NCBI RefSeq assembly: GCF_004514425.2
Contig: NZ_MYFN02000002.1
Location: 620,912-684,911, forward strand
Direction of reading: 5' to 3'
Length of the DNA stretch: 64,000 bases
From: Shinella sumterensis
Lineage (GTDB): Bacteria > Pseudomonadota > Alphaproteobacteria > Rhizobiales > Rhizobiaceae
A program made the translations under genes and the position numbers. Position 1 is the stretch's first letter. Each line of letters begins with the position of its first letter. Shown here piece by piece: positions 21,396 through 32,357 of the stretch. Below the pieces are notes generated by a model, which did not search any database, was not told the origin of the DNA, and was given only the letters and a program-made list of their open reading frames with translations.

Positions 21396-21743
21396 ATGAG
21401 GTATGAGGGAAGCTGCCATTGCGGCAACATCGCCTTCGAGGTGGAGGGCACGTTCGACAGCGGGCTCGACTGCAACTGTTCCCTGTGCCGGCGGCGTGGC
21501 GGGCTCCTGGCCTTCGTTCCGGCGGAAAACCTGCGGCTGACGACGCCGCGCGAGAACCTGTCGACCTACACCTTCAACCGCCACGTCATCCAGCATCACT
21601 TCTGTGCCAATTGCGGTATCGCGCCCTATGGCGAGGGCACCGACCCCAAGGGAAACCGCATGGCGGCGGTCAATCTGCGCTGTCTTCCGGCAATCGACAT
21701 CGAGGCGCTGACGATCACCAAGGTGGATGGGCGTTCCTTCTGA
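21396..21743 (+). CDS. GFA/CENP-V fold zinc protein (second copy)
   Basis: 115-residue member of the GFA superfamily, shorter than and only distantly related to the copy at 18601. The start MRYEGSCHCGNIAFEVEG has the C-H-C-G ligand pair, then CNCSLCRRRGG and HHFCANCGI supply the remaining zinc cysteines. GGAGGAG lies directly upstream of the ATG. It is 43 bp after tdh and probably in the same transcript. The substrate is unknown. Confidence 0.86.
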   Translation: MRYEGSCHCGNIAFEVEGTFDSGLDCNCSLCRRRGGLLAFVPAENLRLTTPRENLSTYTFNRHVIQHHFCANCGIAPYGEGTDPKGNRMAAVNLRCLPAIDIEALTITKVDGRSF

Positions 21744-22159
21744 CCTTCTGAAGCGAATCGCCTTGGCCGGATCGCCGGACATCAGGCGTTGGCAGGCCCT
21801 TGTCTTTGGGCGAAGAGCGCCTACATGAGGGACAATCACCCTGCTATGCCGGCTTTCCCGCCTAGAAACCCGAATCGTAGGCTTTTACGGGTTTTTTGCC
21901 GGAAAAGCTTGACGCAACCGAAAATTCTGGGAATCACCATTGTTGGCGAGCAAGGAATGGGTACGGCTATCGGGAAGTCATGCAGTCGTGTCGCCTCGGC
22001 GGCGCGTTCACAAGCCCGCAGGCCGGGCGTGGTTAATCGGGATTTAATTGTCCATCCGTTAGGTCAGGGATGCTGATTCGCGGTAACGCACGCCGAAGGG
22101 CGATCGGCTGCGGACCCCCAACCGCTTGGAAACGGATATTCAGGAAAGCGACAGAGTAA
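21744..22159 (+). promoter_or_regulatory. rpoD leader region, with a possible terminator of the kbl-tdh transcript
   Basis: This 416-bp stretch has no convincing gene. AAACCCG (21866-21872) can pair with CGGGTTT (21888-21894) and is followed by six T residues, so it may end the upstream transcript, although the loop is long. A TTGACG hexamer at 21909-21914 is a possible -35 element for rpoD, but no good -10 element follows at standard spacing. No riboswitch was recognised. Confidence 0.4.
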
Positions 22160-24214
<2,055 letters not shown>

Positions 24215-24234
24215 GCCTGTCCTGAACCGTTCAA

Positions 24235-24266
24235 GGGCCCGGTCGTTCTCGCGACCGGGCCTTTTT
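24235..24266 (+). terminator. Rho-independent terminator after rpoD
   Basis: The perfect stem GGCCCGGTCG / CGACCGGGCC, followed by TTTTT, begins 22 bases after the rpoD stop codon. Confidence 0.92.
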
Positions 24267-24394
24267 CGTTTCCGGATCGGGCCGGGCGGGCAAGAGGCAT
24301 GCCTTCATGCCCAAAGCATGGGCAAAAAACCCGCCTGCGGTTGCCTCGGGGCGGTCGCCGTGCAAGGTTCCCTGTGACTGCGAAGGAGGTGCGG

Positions 24395-26041
24395 ATGCGG
24401 GATCGGTTGTGGTCTTTTCTCTTGTCGTTCTCCGTGGTCGGCCTCCTGCTCGGCACGCTGTTCTTCGCGGTGTCGCTGACGCCAAGCCTTTTGCCGCGCA
24501 CCTATGTCACGCAGGGCATTCTTTCCGGCGTCGCCATGGCCTGCGGCTATGGACTGGGCGTCGCGCTTGCCGCGCTCTGGCGCTGGTTCGAGCTGCCGGT
24601 GACGCAGGGGCCGGTGCGGCTGTGGCTTCGGGCCGCGGCCGGCGCGTTCTGCGCCATCGTCGTGCTCGTCTTCCTCTGGCGGGCGGCCGAGTGGCAGAAT
24701 TCCATCCGCACGCTGATGCATCTGCCGCCGATCGAGACGGCGCATCCGTTCTATGTCGGCGCCATCGCGCTCGGCATCTTCCTGCTCCTGCTTGCCGTCG
24801 GCAAGCTCTTCGCCCTCGTCGTGCGGCTCATTGCCAGCACGTCGCGCGTTGCCGCGCCGCGGCGGCTCTCCTACGTCATCGGCACGGCGCTTGCCGCCAC
24901 GCTGTTCTGGACCATGGCTGACGGGTTGCTGCTGCGCTTCGTGCTGCACACGGCGGATTCGTCCTTCCGGCGGCTCGACCAGGTCATCGAGCCCGACACG
25001 GAGGAGCCGTCCGATCCGCTGAAATCGGGAAGTGCCGCCTCGCTGGTGCGCTGGGACGAGCTTGGCCGCATGGGGCGCTCCTTCGTGGCCAGCGGTCCCT
25101 CGGCGCAGGACATCGCCTCCTTCACCGGCAAGCCGGCCGTCGAGCCGCTGCGCGTCTATGCCGGGCTCAATGCTGCGGAGACGCCGGAGGCGCGCGCGAA
25201 GATCGCGCTCGACGAGCTGATCCGCGTCGGCGGCTTCGAGCGCTCGACGCTGCTGGTCGTGATGCCGACCGGCACCGGCTGGATCGATCCCGAGGCCCTG
25301 GATACGGTCGAGTACCTGCACCATGGCGATATCGCGAGCGTCGCCATCCAGTACTCCTATCTCGCAAGCTGGCTTTCGCTGATCGCCGAGCCGGATTACG
25401 GCGCGGAGGCGGCCCGCGCGCTGTTCCGCGCCGTCTACAATCACTGGACGACGCTGCCGAAGGGCAGCCGTCCGAAGCTCTATCTCTACGGTCTCAGTCT
25501 GGGTGCGCTGTCGTCGGAGCAGTCGGCCGAACTGTTCGAGGTGATCGGCGATCCCTATCAGGGGGCGTTGTGGGCGGGCCCGCCGTTTCCCAGCCGCATC
25601 TGGCGCAAGATGACCGCCGACCGCAATCCCGGCACGCCGGCCTGGCTGCCGCGCTTCCGCGACGGCTCCTATGTGCGCTTCACCAGCCAGAAGAACGTGC
25701 TGCCCGAGGCCGGCGACCATTGGGGGCCGATGCGCATCGTCTACCTGCAATATGCCAGCGATCCCGTGACCTTCTACGATCCCTATTCGCTCTACCGCCA
25801 GCCCGCCTGGATGGCCGTGCCGCGCGGGCCGGATGTCTCGCCGGATTTCCAGTGGTATCCCGTCGTCACCTTCCTGCAATTGACGCTCGACATGGCGATG
25901 GCCACCACCGCACCGATGGGCCTGGGCCATGTCTATGCCGGCGAGCACTATATCGACCCTTGGATCGCCGTCACCGATGTGCAGGACTGGGGCGATGCCG
26001 ATATCGCACGCCTGAAGGAGAAGTTCCGCGCCGAGCGATAA
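24395..26041 (+). CDS. Membrane-anchored alpha/beta-hydrolase family protein
   Basis: 548-residue inner-membrane protein with about four to five N-terminal transmembrane segments (residues about 8-180) and a C-terminal soluble domain. The latter carries a G-x-S-x-G nucleophile elbow, GLSLG, within [19 protein letters not shown], and a C-terminal [15 protein letters not shown] segment that may supply the histidine. This matches the Abhydrolase_9 family (formerly DUF2319) with its N-terminal membrane domain. The function is unknown; a lipid or ester substrate is an inference only. AAGGAGGTG directly upstream fixes the ATG at 24395. Confidence 0.85.
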   Translation: MRDRLWSFLLSFSVVGLLLGTLFFAVSLTPSLLPRTYVTQGILSGVAMACGYGLGVALAALWRWFELPVTQGPVRLWLRAAAGAFCAIVVLVFLWRAAEWQNSIRTLMHLPPIETAHPFYVGAIALGIFLLLLAVGKLFALVVRLIASTSRVAAPRRLSYVIGTALAATLFWTMADGLLLRFVLHTADSSFRRLDQVIEPDTEEPSDPLKSGSAASLVRWDELGRMGRSFVASGPSAQDIASFTGKPAVEPLRVYAGLNAAETPEARAKIALDELIRVGGFERSTLLVVMPTGTGWIDPEALDTVEYLHHGDIASVAIQYSYLASWLSLIAEPDYGAEAARALFRAVYNHWTTLPKGSRPKLYLYGLSLGALSSEQSAELFEVIGDPYQGALWAGPPFPSRIWRKMTADRNPGTPAWLPRFRDGSYVRFTSQKNVLPEAGDHWGPMRIVYLQYASDPVTFYDPYSLYRQPAWMAVPRGPDVSPDFQWYPVVTFLQLTLDMAMATTAPMGLGHVYAGEHYIDPWIAVTDVQDWGDADIARLKEKFRAER

Positions 26042-26080
26042 ACGCTTCAAGGGATGAGGGGCAGCATCCTCTTCACAAAC

Positions 26081-26107
26081 AAAAACGCCGGGGCAGTGCC
26101 CCGGCGT
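26081..26107 (-). terminator. Rho-independent terminator of the livK-like gene
   Basis: Read on the minus strand, an 11-bp stem (ACGCCGGGGCA with its complement) is followed by five T residues, 22 bases after the stop codon of the binding-protein gene. It also sits just after the convergent hydrolase gene. Confidence 0.88.
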
Positions 26108-26129
26108 TCGACTGTCCAGGTCGCGCCGC

Positions 26130-27236
26130 TTACTCAGCGGAGACGATCTTGCCGTCTTCCCACTTGAAGAGCGAGAAGCTCTGCGAGGTGAGGTCGCCGG
26201 TTTCGCCGTAGGTCAGCTTGCCGATGGCGGTCGGGATCTCTTCGCCCGACTTCAGCGCGGTCGCGACAGCGGCCGGGTCATCGGCACTGCCGGCCTTCTC
26301 GATGCCGGCCTTCAGCACTTCCACGGCGGCATAGGCATTGAGCGTGAAGGCTTCCGGCGGGATGCCCTTTTCCTTGAGCGCCGCGACGGCAGCCGAGGAG
26401 TCGGGGTTCTTCAGCGCGTCAGATGCGTTGGTGAAGATCGTGCCGGCAGCCGCTTCGTTGCCGATTGCCCAATATTCGCTGTTCGACAGGCCTTCGCCGC
26501 CGATGATGGTGGCGTTGACCGAGAGGTCCTTCAGCTGGCGTGCGAGCAGGCCGCCTTCCGGGTGGTAGCCGCCGAAATAGATGACTTCGACGCCATCGGC
26601 CTTGAGGCGGGTGAGCAGCGAGGAGAAGTCCTTCTCGCCCGGCGTGACGGAGTCATAAAGCGCCTCGGTGATGCCGCCGGCATTGATCGCGGCCTTGAAC
26701 GCATCGGCAAGACCCTTGCCGTAGGCGCCCTTGTCGTGGATCACGGCGACCTTCTTGTCCTTCAGGTTCTTCAGGACATAGGCGGCGGCGACTTCGGCCT
26801 GCTGGTCGTCGCGGCCGCAGGTGCGCAGCACGTTGGTGAGGCCGCGGGCCGTGAGATCCGGAGCGGTCGCGGTCGGCGTGACCATCAGGATGCCGTTTTC
26901 GGCCAGAACGTCGGAGGCCGGGATGGCGACGCCCGACGTGACCGGGCCGACCACGAAGCGGATGCCTTCGCCGACGATCTGGTTGGCGGCCGAAACGCCC
27001 TGCTTGGGCTCGCCGCCGTCATCGGCCAGTTTCAGCACGACCTGTTCGCCGAGGATGCCGCCGTTCTTGTTGATCTCGGCGACGGCTGCTTCAGCACCGT
27101 TCTTGACCTGGTCGCCATAGGCCGCGACGGGGCCCGTCAGCGGGGCGATGAGGCCGATGACGATATCGGCGTGCGCAAGCGGCGCGAAGGCGACGGAAGC
27201 GGCGAGCAAGGCTCCGGCGAAAATGGGCTTCTTCAT
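26130..27236 (-). CDS. Branched-chain amino-acid-type ABC transporter substrate-binding protein
   Basis: 368-residue periplasmic binding protein of the LivJ/LivK family. It has a signal peptide ending after AHA (about residue 23), then [29 protein letters not shown] and the disulfide/ligand-domain segment TCGRDDQQ that is typical of Leu/Ile/Val-binding proteins. No permease or ATPase genes are adjacent, so it is an orphan that would work with a Liv transporter encoded elsewhere. GAGGAG six bases before the ATG at 27236 fixes the start. The ligand could be a branched-chain or another amino acid. Confidence 0.92.
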   Translation of the reverse strand: MKKPIFAGALLAASVAFAPLAHADIVIGLIAPLTGPVAAYGDQVKNGAEAAVAEINKNGGILGEQVVLKLADDGGEPKQGVSAANQIVGEGIRFVVGPVTSGVAIPASDVLAENGILMVTPTATAPDLTARGLTNVLRTCGRDDQQAEVAAAYVLKNLKDKKVAVIHDKGAYGKGLADAFKAAINAGGITEALYDSVTPGEKDFSSLLTRLKADGVEVIYFGGYHPEGGLLARQLKDLSVNATIIGGEGLSNSEYWAIGNEAAAGTIFTNASDALKNPDSSAAVAALKEKGIPPEAFTLNAYAAVEVLKAGIEKAGSADDPAAVATALKSGEEIPTAIGKLTYGETGDLTSQSFSLFKWEDGKIVSAE

Positions 27237-27533
27237 GATTTTCTCCTCAACGGGGGCCATTGGGGCCCGGTTGCAAGCGCCCGTGCGAACGGGATGGCGT
27301 TGGCCGAAAATCCGTTGCAGGGCCGTGTTCAGCGGTCCGGAACAATCGTGCGCGAGAGGCCGGCTAGCTATGGATTGATTAGGCCGCGAGGGCAAAAAGA
27401 GCAACAAAATAATGCATTTGCATCTTTGATGGGCGGATCAGCCGCGTAGATGGAACGGATATGCGGCAATTGAATCAAAACGAATTGTTAAGATTTACGA
27501 TTTATAAATATCCGCGATTTTTGAGGAACTGCG
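27237..27533. other. AT-rich divergent promoter region
   Basis: This 297-bp region between the livK-like gene (minus) and the lipoprotein gene (plus) holds an AT-rich stretch at about 27400-27530, unusual for this GC-rich window. Transcription start sites for both genes are probably here. No conserved operator or hidden gene was recognised. Confidence 0.5.
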
Positions 27534-28106
27534 ATGCGTTGCGTATTGATCGTCGTTCTCCTGCTGCTTGCCGGTTGTGCGTCTGTCCCCAGGCAGACAC
27601 AGAATGCCTGCGCGATCTTCGAGCAGCGCGATGGACTTTTCGATAACTGGCGGAAAGCCGCCTATGGCGCCCAGCGGGAATACGGCGTGCCCGTGCCCGT
27701 GCTGATGGCGACGATCTATGCCGAATCCGGTTTCCGGCACAATGCGCGCCCGCCGCGCACCAAGCTCTTCGGCTTCATTCCGTGGAAACGCCAGTCGACG
27801 GCGCTCGGCTTCTCGCAGGCGCTCGACGGCACCTGGAAGCGCTACCAGCGCGAGACGGGCCGCTGGTCGGCCAAGCGCACCAACTTCAACGACGCGATCC
27901 GCTTCATCGGCTGGTATCACACCGAGAGCAACCGCCGGAACGGCATTGCGCTCAACGACACCTACCGCCTCTACATCGCCTATTACCACGGACATGCCGG
28001 CTATCAGCGCGGCAACTGGAGCGGCACGGCGAAGGCCGGCGCGAAACGGGCCTCGACCATGGCGTCGAACTACGCCCGCCAGTTGAGGTCCTGCGGCGGC
28101 TGGTAG
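27534..28106 (+). CDS. Lysozyme-like (SLT fold) outer-membrane lipoprotein
   Basis: 190-residue exported lipoprotein. The signal sequence ends in a lipobox LLAGC with the acylated cysteine at residue 15. The mature part carries a transglycosylase-like core: the probable catalytic glutamate is in MATIYAESGFRHNARPP (about residue 64), followed by a GFSQALDGTWKRYQ segment and the Y/H-rich end YIAYYHGHAGYQRGNW. This fits a lytic transglycosylase that cuts peptidoglycan, but activity is inferred from the fold. The ATG directly follows the AT-rich promoter region. Confidence 0.82.
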   Translation: MRCVLIVVLLLLAGCASVPRQTQNACAIFEQRDGLFDNWRKAAYGAQREYGVPVPVLMATIYAESGFRHNARPPRTKLFGFIPWKRQSTALGFSQALDGTWKRYQRETGRWSAKRTNFNDAIRFIGWYHTESNRRNGIALNDTYRLYIAYYHGHAGYQRGNWSGTAKAGAKRASTMASNYARQLRSCGGW

Positions 28107-28202
28107 GCCGCCGTCGCAAGGCGCCAGAAAAAGTTCGTCCCCCTGTCGGATCGGGCCTCGGCCCCGCGTCCTTGTTCTGTGTGAGCAGAAGGAGAGACGC
28201 GC

Positions 28203-28556
28203 ATGACCTATGTTGACGGTTTCGTGCTGGCCGTACCGAAGGCCAATATCGAGGCATACAAGGAGATGGCCCGTACCGCCGGCGATGTCTGGAAGGAACT
28301 CGGCGCCGTCGACTATGTGGAATGCATCGGCGACGACGTGCCCTATGGCGAGCTGACCTCGTTTCCCCGCGCCGTGCAGGCGCGTGACGACGAGGTGGTG
28401 ATCTTCTCGTGGATCACCTACGCCTCCCGGGAAAAGCGCGATGAGATCAATGCGAAAGTGATGAAGGATCCGCGCATGCAGGGGGACGCATGGAAGGAGG
28501 TCTTCGACGGCAAGCGCATGATCTATGGCGGCTTCCGGCCCTTCCTCGAATTGTGA
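28203..28556 (+). CDS. DUF1428 family protein (YbaA-like)
   Basis: 117-residue cytosolic protein matching the DUF1428 family: MTYVDGFVLAVPKANIEAYK, LGAVDYVECIGDDV and the C-terminal DGKRMIYGGFRPFLEL are all typical. Members adopt a dimeric ferredoxin-like (ABM-like) fold; no reaction is known. AAGGAGAG lies just upstream of the ATG. It opens a same-strand run of small genes up to 29574. Confidence 0.9.
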   Translation: MTYVDGFVLAVPKANIEAYKEMARTAGDVWKELGAVDYVECIGDDVPYGELTSFPRAVQARDDEVVIFSWITYASREKRDEINAKVMKDPRMQGDAWKEVFDGKRMIYGGFRPFLEL

Positions 28557-28606
28557 AGACCTGCGGGCTGCGCTACTACTGTGCCATCCACAGGAAAGGA
28601 CGCAGC

Positions 28607-28729
28607 ATGAACCTCTATTACGCGATCGTCGGCGAAACGACGGATACCAATATGGGTCTCGCCCGCTTCATGGGCGTGATCGTGGTGTTCATCGTGCTGG
28701 GCGGCGGGCTGTCCTGGCTCATCGGCTGA
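28607..28729 (+). CDS. Small single-pass membrane protein
   Basis: A 40-residue protein starting MNLYYAIVGETTDTNMG with one C-terminal transmembrane helix (about residues 20-39, FMGVIVVFIVLGGGLSWLIG). AGGAAAGG is placed well before the ATG at 28607, and the gene fits neatly between the DUF1428 and YjbQ genes with 13 bp to the next start. No known family was recognised; it is supported by the ribosome-binding site, the hydrophobic profile and the spacing. Confidence 0.65.
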   Translation: MNLYYAIVGETTDTNMGLARFMGVIVVFIVLGGGLSWLIG

Positions 28730-28742
28730 GGCTGCGTTCGTC

Positions 28743-29165
28743 GTGCCGCAACGGCTGATCGAGATATCCACGCGCGGGCAGGGGCTTTACGAGTTCACCC
28801 GCGAGGTCGAGACTTTCGTTCGTGAAGCCGGCGTAACGGAGGGTCTTCTGACCGTCTTCGTGCGCCACACCTCCTGCTCCCTGCTGATCCAGGAGAATGC
28901 CGATCCCGACGTGCGGCACGATCTCGACCGGTTCTTCCGCCGGCTCGTGCCGCCGTCCGACGATCCCTCCATGCGCTGGGTCGTCCATACGATGGAAGGG
29001 CCGGACGACATGCCGGCGCATATCAAGGCGGCGCTCACGCAGGTCTCCATCTGCATCCCCGTCATGGCCGGGCGGCTTGCGCTCGGCACCTGGCAGGGGC
29101 TTTATCTCTTCGAGCACCGTGACCGCCCGCACCGGCGCGAGATCGTGCTGCATCTCAGCGCCTGA
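28743..29165 (+). CDS. YjbQ family protein (UPF0047)
   Basis: 140-residue protein of the YjbQ/UPF0047 family, which has been linked to thiamin-phosphate synthase-like activity but lacks a firm role. Key conserved elements are present: FVRHTSCSLLIQENADPDVRHDL, MEGPDDMPAHIKAAL and GTWQGLYLFEHRD. The start codon is GTG at 28743. It follows the small membrane protein gene by 13 bp and probably shares its transcript. Confidence 0.93.
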   Translation: MPQRLIEISTRGQGLYEFTREVETFVREAGVTEGLLTVFVRHTSCSLLIQENADPDVRHDLDRFFRRLVPPSDDPSMRWVVHTMEGPDDMPAHIKAALTQVSICIPVMAGRLALGTWQGLYLFEHRDRPHRREIVLHLSA

Positions 29166-29223
29166 CGGGAACCCTTTTCGGGCTCGTCCGTTTGGCGCCT
29201 TGCCCACCGGAGAGGAGACCCCC

Positions 29224-29574
29224 ATGGCTGATACGACAGACCTTGCCCGCAGCGTGATCGCCGCGCTGAACGCCCGCGATTTCGCCACGCTTTCCGCCCG
29301 CGTGCAGGAGGATGTCGTGCTCTCCGGCATCGGCGAGGGCAGCGACAACGGCCGCGAGGCGCTGCGCGACCGCTTCGCCCGCTATTTCCAGTCATCGGAC
29401 GAGACCTATGCCGACGCCCTCGTCATGAGCGATGCCGGCGGCCAGGCCGTGGCCATCCGCGTGACGGCGCATGGCAAGACGGCGGGCGGCAGCGCCTATT
29501 CGCGCGAAAAGATCGTGTTCCTGGAGGTCGATGAGGGCGCGATCACCCGCATTGCCCTGTTCAACGGTTCATGA
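29224..29574 (+). CDS. SnoaL-like / NTF2-fold protein
   Basis: 116-residue protein that looks like a small NTF2-like cone-barrel domain: helix DLARSVIAALNARDF, strand with VLSGIGEGSDNGREALRDRF and the C-terminal strand ITRIALFNGS. This family includes isomerases, hydrolases and non-enzymatic members, so no reaction is assigned. GGAGAGGAG lies before the ATG at 29224. Confidence 0.75.
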   Translation: MADTTDLARSVIAALNARDFATLSARVQEDVVLSGIGEGSDNGREALRDRFARYFQSSDETYADALVMSDAGGQAVAIRVTAHGKTAGGSAYSREKIVFLEVDEGAITRIALFNGS

Positions 29575-29684
29575 AGTTGAACGCAAGCTGAACGGACGAT
29601 TCCATTTGCGTTCAGCATCGCCGCCATAAGGTGTTCTCAATCGCCGGCGAGAAAAGGTTCTGCCGGAGCCAACAGGAGCCTCTC

Positions 29685-30113
29685 ATGAAGACCTTTCTGA
29701 CCAAGACCATTGTCGCCGCCGTCCTCGGCCTCGGTGCGTTGACCGCTTCTGTTCCGGCCGCCTCGGCTGCCGGCCTCAGCGTGACCATCGACAACGTCGG
29801 CTACCGCAACGGTTTCCTCCAGGTCCAGCAGGGCTGGGGCGATGATGGCGGCTGGGATCGCCGTGAGCGCCGTGACCGGGGCGATCGCTGGGATCGCCGC
29901 GACGACCGCCGTCATGGCGATGGCTGGGGCCGTGGCCGCGGCCGCTGCGCGCCGGGCCTTGCAATCGAGAAGGCGCGCGATTTCGGTATGCGCCGCGCCA
30001 GCATCGCCGACATGTCGCCGCGCCGCGTCGTGGTCGAAGGCTTCCGCCGTGGCGAATACACCCGCATGGTCTTCGCCAACGAGCGCGGTTGCCCCGCCAT
30101 GTGGCGCCGCTGA
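29685..30113 (+). CDS. Secreted Arg/Asp-rich protein of unknown function
   Basis: 142-residue exported protein. A clear signal peptide (MKTFLTKTIVAAVLGLGALT, cleavage near ASA-AG at residue 29) is followed by a short domain (LSVTIDNVGYRNGFLQVQQ), then a low-complexity stretch of Trp-Asp-Arg repeats (residues about 51-85) and a C-terminal domain (AIEKARDFGMRRASIADMSP). The C-terminal region resembles other small rhizobial periplasmic proteins of unknown role. CAGGAG precedes the ATG at 29685. A strong terminator follows. Confidence 0.75.
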   Translation: MKTFLTKTIVAAVLGLGALTASVPAASAAGLSVTIDNVGYRNGFLQVQQGWGDDGGWDRRERRDRGDRWDRRDDRRHGDGWGRGRGRCAPGLAIEKARDFGMRRASIADMSPRRVVVEGFRRGEYTRMVFANERGCPAMWRR

Positions 30114-30220
30114 ACAGCTGCGGGGCCGGCGTGACGCCGGCTCCCGCGAGGAAAGCTGTTCGCCTCGTCACCCCCGGCCGGCGGACGGCCTGCCCTCCCG
30201 ACATCGTCGGGAGGGCTTTT
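30113..30220 (+). terminator. Nested hairpin and rho-independent terminator after the secreted protein gene
   Basis: Starting at the stop codon, AACAGCT (30113-30119) pairs with AGCTGTT (30154-30160) around an inner GCCGGCGT/ACGCCGGC stem. A second, perfect 11-bp stem (GCCCTCCCGAC with its complement, 30192-30216) followed by TTTT is the likely terminator. Confidence 0.8.
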
Positions 30221-30263
30221 GCGTTTGCACGCACCTGATATGCGCCCCGATTCTTCCGACAAC

Positions 30264-30290
30264 GAAAAAAGGGCCGGTTTCCCGGCCCTT
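30264..30290 (-). terminator. Rho-independent terminator of the SIMPL-domain gene
   Basis: On the minus strand, GGGCCGG-loop-CCGGCCC is followed by a run of six T residues (A residues at 30265-30270 on the plus strand), 27 bases after the stop codon of the SIMPL gene. Confidence 0.85.
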
Positions 30291-30317
30291 CCGTCATGTC
30301 TGCAAGGCGGCAAGGCC

Positions 30318-31076
30318 TCAGTTGTTCAGCGCGAAGGTCACGTTGACGGTGACCGAGTAGCTGTTTTCGCCGGCCGCGATCGGCACGGCGCCGGCGGCGG
30401 CGAAATCCTTGGCCATGGTGCGGGCGATCGGCATCGCCTCGGCGCGGTAGGAGGTTTCGGAAATCTCGATCACGCGGCCAAGGCCCACGCCGGCGGCTTC
30501 CGTCAGTTCCTTCGCCTTGGCGACGGCGTTCTCGACGGCCTTCTTGCGGGCGGCGCTCACGGTTGCTTCCGGCTTGTCGTTGACGAAGCGGATGCCGCTG
30601 CCCTGGTTGGCGCCGAGCGTCACGGTCTTGTCGACGATCTCGCCGAGCTTGGAGAGGTCGCGCACGCGCAGCGTCACCGTGTTGGTGACCTGGAAGCCGA
30701 TCAGCACCGGCGGCGGGTTTTCGCCCGTCGAGCTCTGCGGATACTGGTACTGCGGGTTGATCATGAAGCCGGAGGTCTGCACGTCGCGTTCCTCGATGCC
30801 GGCTTCCTTCAGCGCGGCGAGTATCTCGGCCATCGCCTTGTTGTTGGCGTCGAGCGCCTCGCGCGCCGTCTTGGCGTCCTTGACGACGCCGAGATCGACC
30901 ACGGCCATGTCAGGGGCCACTTCCGCGCTGCCTTCACCGGTTACGATGATGGTCGCCTCGCGCGGCTTCGAGGCGGCGTCCTGGGCCCACGCGGCGAGCG
31001 GGAGCGCGGTGGCGGCAGCAAGCGAAAGGGCGAACAGGCTGGCAGCCGTGCGACGGCCGGTGATTGCATGGAACAT
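30318..31076 (-). CDS. SIMPL-domain (DUF541) periplasmic protein
   Basis: 252-residue exported protein. A signal peptide ending AWAQ (about residue 31) precedes a SIMPL/DUF541 domain starting ATIIVTGEGSAEVAPDMAVV and containing LKEAGIEERDVQTSGF and the internal GIRFVNDKPEATVSAARKKAVENA. The family includes E. coli YggE, linked to protection from oxidative and envelope stress; the mechanism is unknown. The start at 31076 (MFHAITGRR) has AGGAG upstream, whereas the in-frame ATG at 31118 has none. Confidence 0.9.
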   Translation of the reverse strand: MFHAITGRRTAASLFALSLAAATALPLAAWAQDAASKPREATIIVTGEGSAEVAPDMAVVDLGVVKDAKTAREALDANNKAMAEILAALKEAGIEERDVQTSGFMINPQYQYPQSSTGENPPPVLIGFQVTNTVTLRVRDLSKLGEIVDKTVTLGANQGSGIRFVNDKPEATVSAARKKAVENAVAKAKELTEAAGVGLGRVIEISETSYRAEAMPIARTMAKDFAAAGAVPIAAGENSYSVTVNVTFALNN

Positions 31077-31233
31077 GCTCGAATATCTCCTGATGATTGT
31101 GTCCCTTGCCGTGTTCATCGTCGTTCATTGTGTAGAGATTACGGCAGTGCTTGTGAGAAAAGACTATTTCGTCTAGACGGTTAACACCGTCGGCCGCCAT
31201 TGACCGACGAACCCCCGCCCACAGGGCCGGGAA

Positions 31234-31309
31234 GGGCCTGTAGCTCAATGGTTAGAGCCGGCGGCTCATAACCGCTTGGTTGGGGGTTCGAGTCCCTCCG
31301 GGCCCACCA
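31234..31309 (+). tRNA. tRNA with CAU anticodon, probably tRNA-Ile2
   Basis: A 76-nt cloverleaf is complete: the acceptor stem GGGCCTG pairs with CGGGCCC (one U-G pair), the anticodon loop CTCATAA carries CAU, the T-arm GGGGGTTCGAGTCCCTC is standard, and CCA is encoded at 31307-31309. The variable arm and the anticodon-stem flank resemble the E. coli minor isoleucine tRNA (CAU, modified to lysidine) more than elongator or initiator tRNA-Met, so Ile2 is preferred. Confidence 0.9.
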
Positions 31310-31518
31310 TTTCCCATTATCCAATGTCGCCCAAGTGGTCTCCGGGCACCATTTCTGGAATATCATAGGGAAGTCCCCGCCGCCGACGGCTACAAGACCA
31401 GGTTCGGCTTCGGCGACCGGTTTTTTCTTCACGATGAAAACCACAGGACGGTCCACGCCTCTCTCATCAGCCTGGGGATCGAGTTCGCCATTCCGCAGGC
31501 CTTCCGCCGTTTCCTCCG

Positions 31519-32265
31519 TCAGCGCGCCTGGGCCAGCGCGACGGCGTCGGCTCCTGCGGGGAATCGAAGCCGGTTGCCGGTCTCGTGGACGGCCTGCCAG
31601 ATCGCTTCTGCAACATCGCTTTCCGTCGTGGTCAGGGACGGATTGGCGAATGCTTCTAGGATCGGCCGGGCGAAATCTGTGTAGTCGCCGGGAAGGAGGT
31701 CCGAGACCGGAACGATGGCATTCGCCCCGAACCGGGTGGTCGGCGCATAACCGGGCTCGACGAGCTTCACCCGCACGCCGAAATAGCCGAGCTCATGCGC
31801 AAGCGAAGCCGAGAAGCCTTCGATGGCCTGTTTCGTTGCGGTATAGGCCGCCGCGAGCGGGAATGCTCCCAACGCGACGCTCGACGTGACGTTGATGATG
31901 GTGCCGGATCGACGCTCGCGCATCTGCGGGATGACCGCCTGGCACATGGCCATGACGCCGATCGTGTTGGTCTCGATAAGCTGCCGGACGAGGGACATCG
32001 GCATCGCCTCGAATGCACCCACACCGCCAAGCCCGGCATTGTTCACGAGAACGTCGATTGGACCGGCGGATTTGAAAAGGCTGGCGATGCTGTCGGGGCA
32101 CGTCACATCGAGCGGCAGCACGCGCAGCCGTTCGTTTGCCGCAAAAAGCGATGGATCCGGACGCCGCATGGTCGCCAGGACATTCCACCCGCGGGAAAGG
32201 AAGTGTTCGGCGGTGGCCTTGCCGTAGCCGGATGATGTGCCGGTAATGAGGATGGTCTTCGTCAT
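31519..32265 (-). CDS. SDR-family oxidoreductase
   Basis: 248-residue classical short-chain dehydrogenase with TGTSSGYG cofactor motif (residues about 8-15), NNAG near residue 75, and catalytic S and Y-T-A-T-K (NVTSSVALG, then AYTATKQAIEGFS). The substrate is unknown. It is divergent from an AraC-family regulator 92 bp away, which probably controls it, a common arrangement for accessory SDR genes. The gene lies just downstream of the tRNA, at the start of an accessory-looking block. Confidence 0.88.
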   Translation of the reverse strand: MTKTILITGTSSGYGKATAEHFLSRGWNVLATMRRPDPSLFAANERLRVLPLDVTCPDSIASLFKSAGPIDVLVNNAGLGGVGAFEAMPMSLVRQLIETNTIGVMAMCQAVIPQMRERRSGTIINVTSSVALGAFPLAAAYTATKQAIEGFSASLAHELGYFGVRVKLVEPGYAPTTRFGANAIVPVSDLLPGDYTDFARPILEAFANPSLTTTESDVAEAIWQAVHETGNRLRFPAGADAVALAQAR

Positions 32266-32357
32266 GTCGGTCTCCTTGGTTTCGGTGAGACAGCAATAGA
32301 CAATCGCGGGAAGACGATCTATAATTCCACGTCCAGGAAATTTTATGGATCGTCCAG

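Noticed and set aside
31181..31456. Minus-strand frame across the tRNA encoding a WARRDSNPQPSGYEPP-like peptide
   Set aside because: This is the well-known spurious protein created by translating the complement of a tRNA gene; the tRNA itself is complete.
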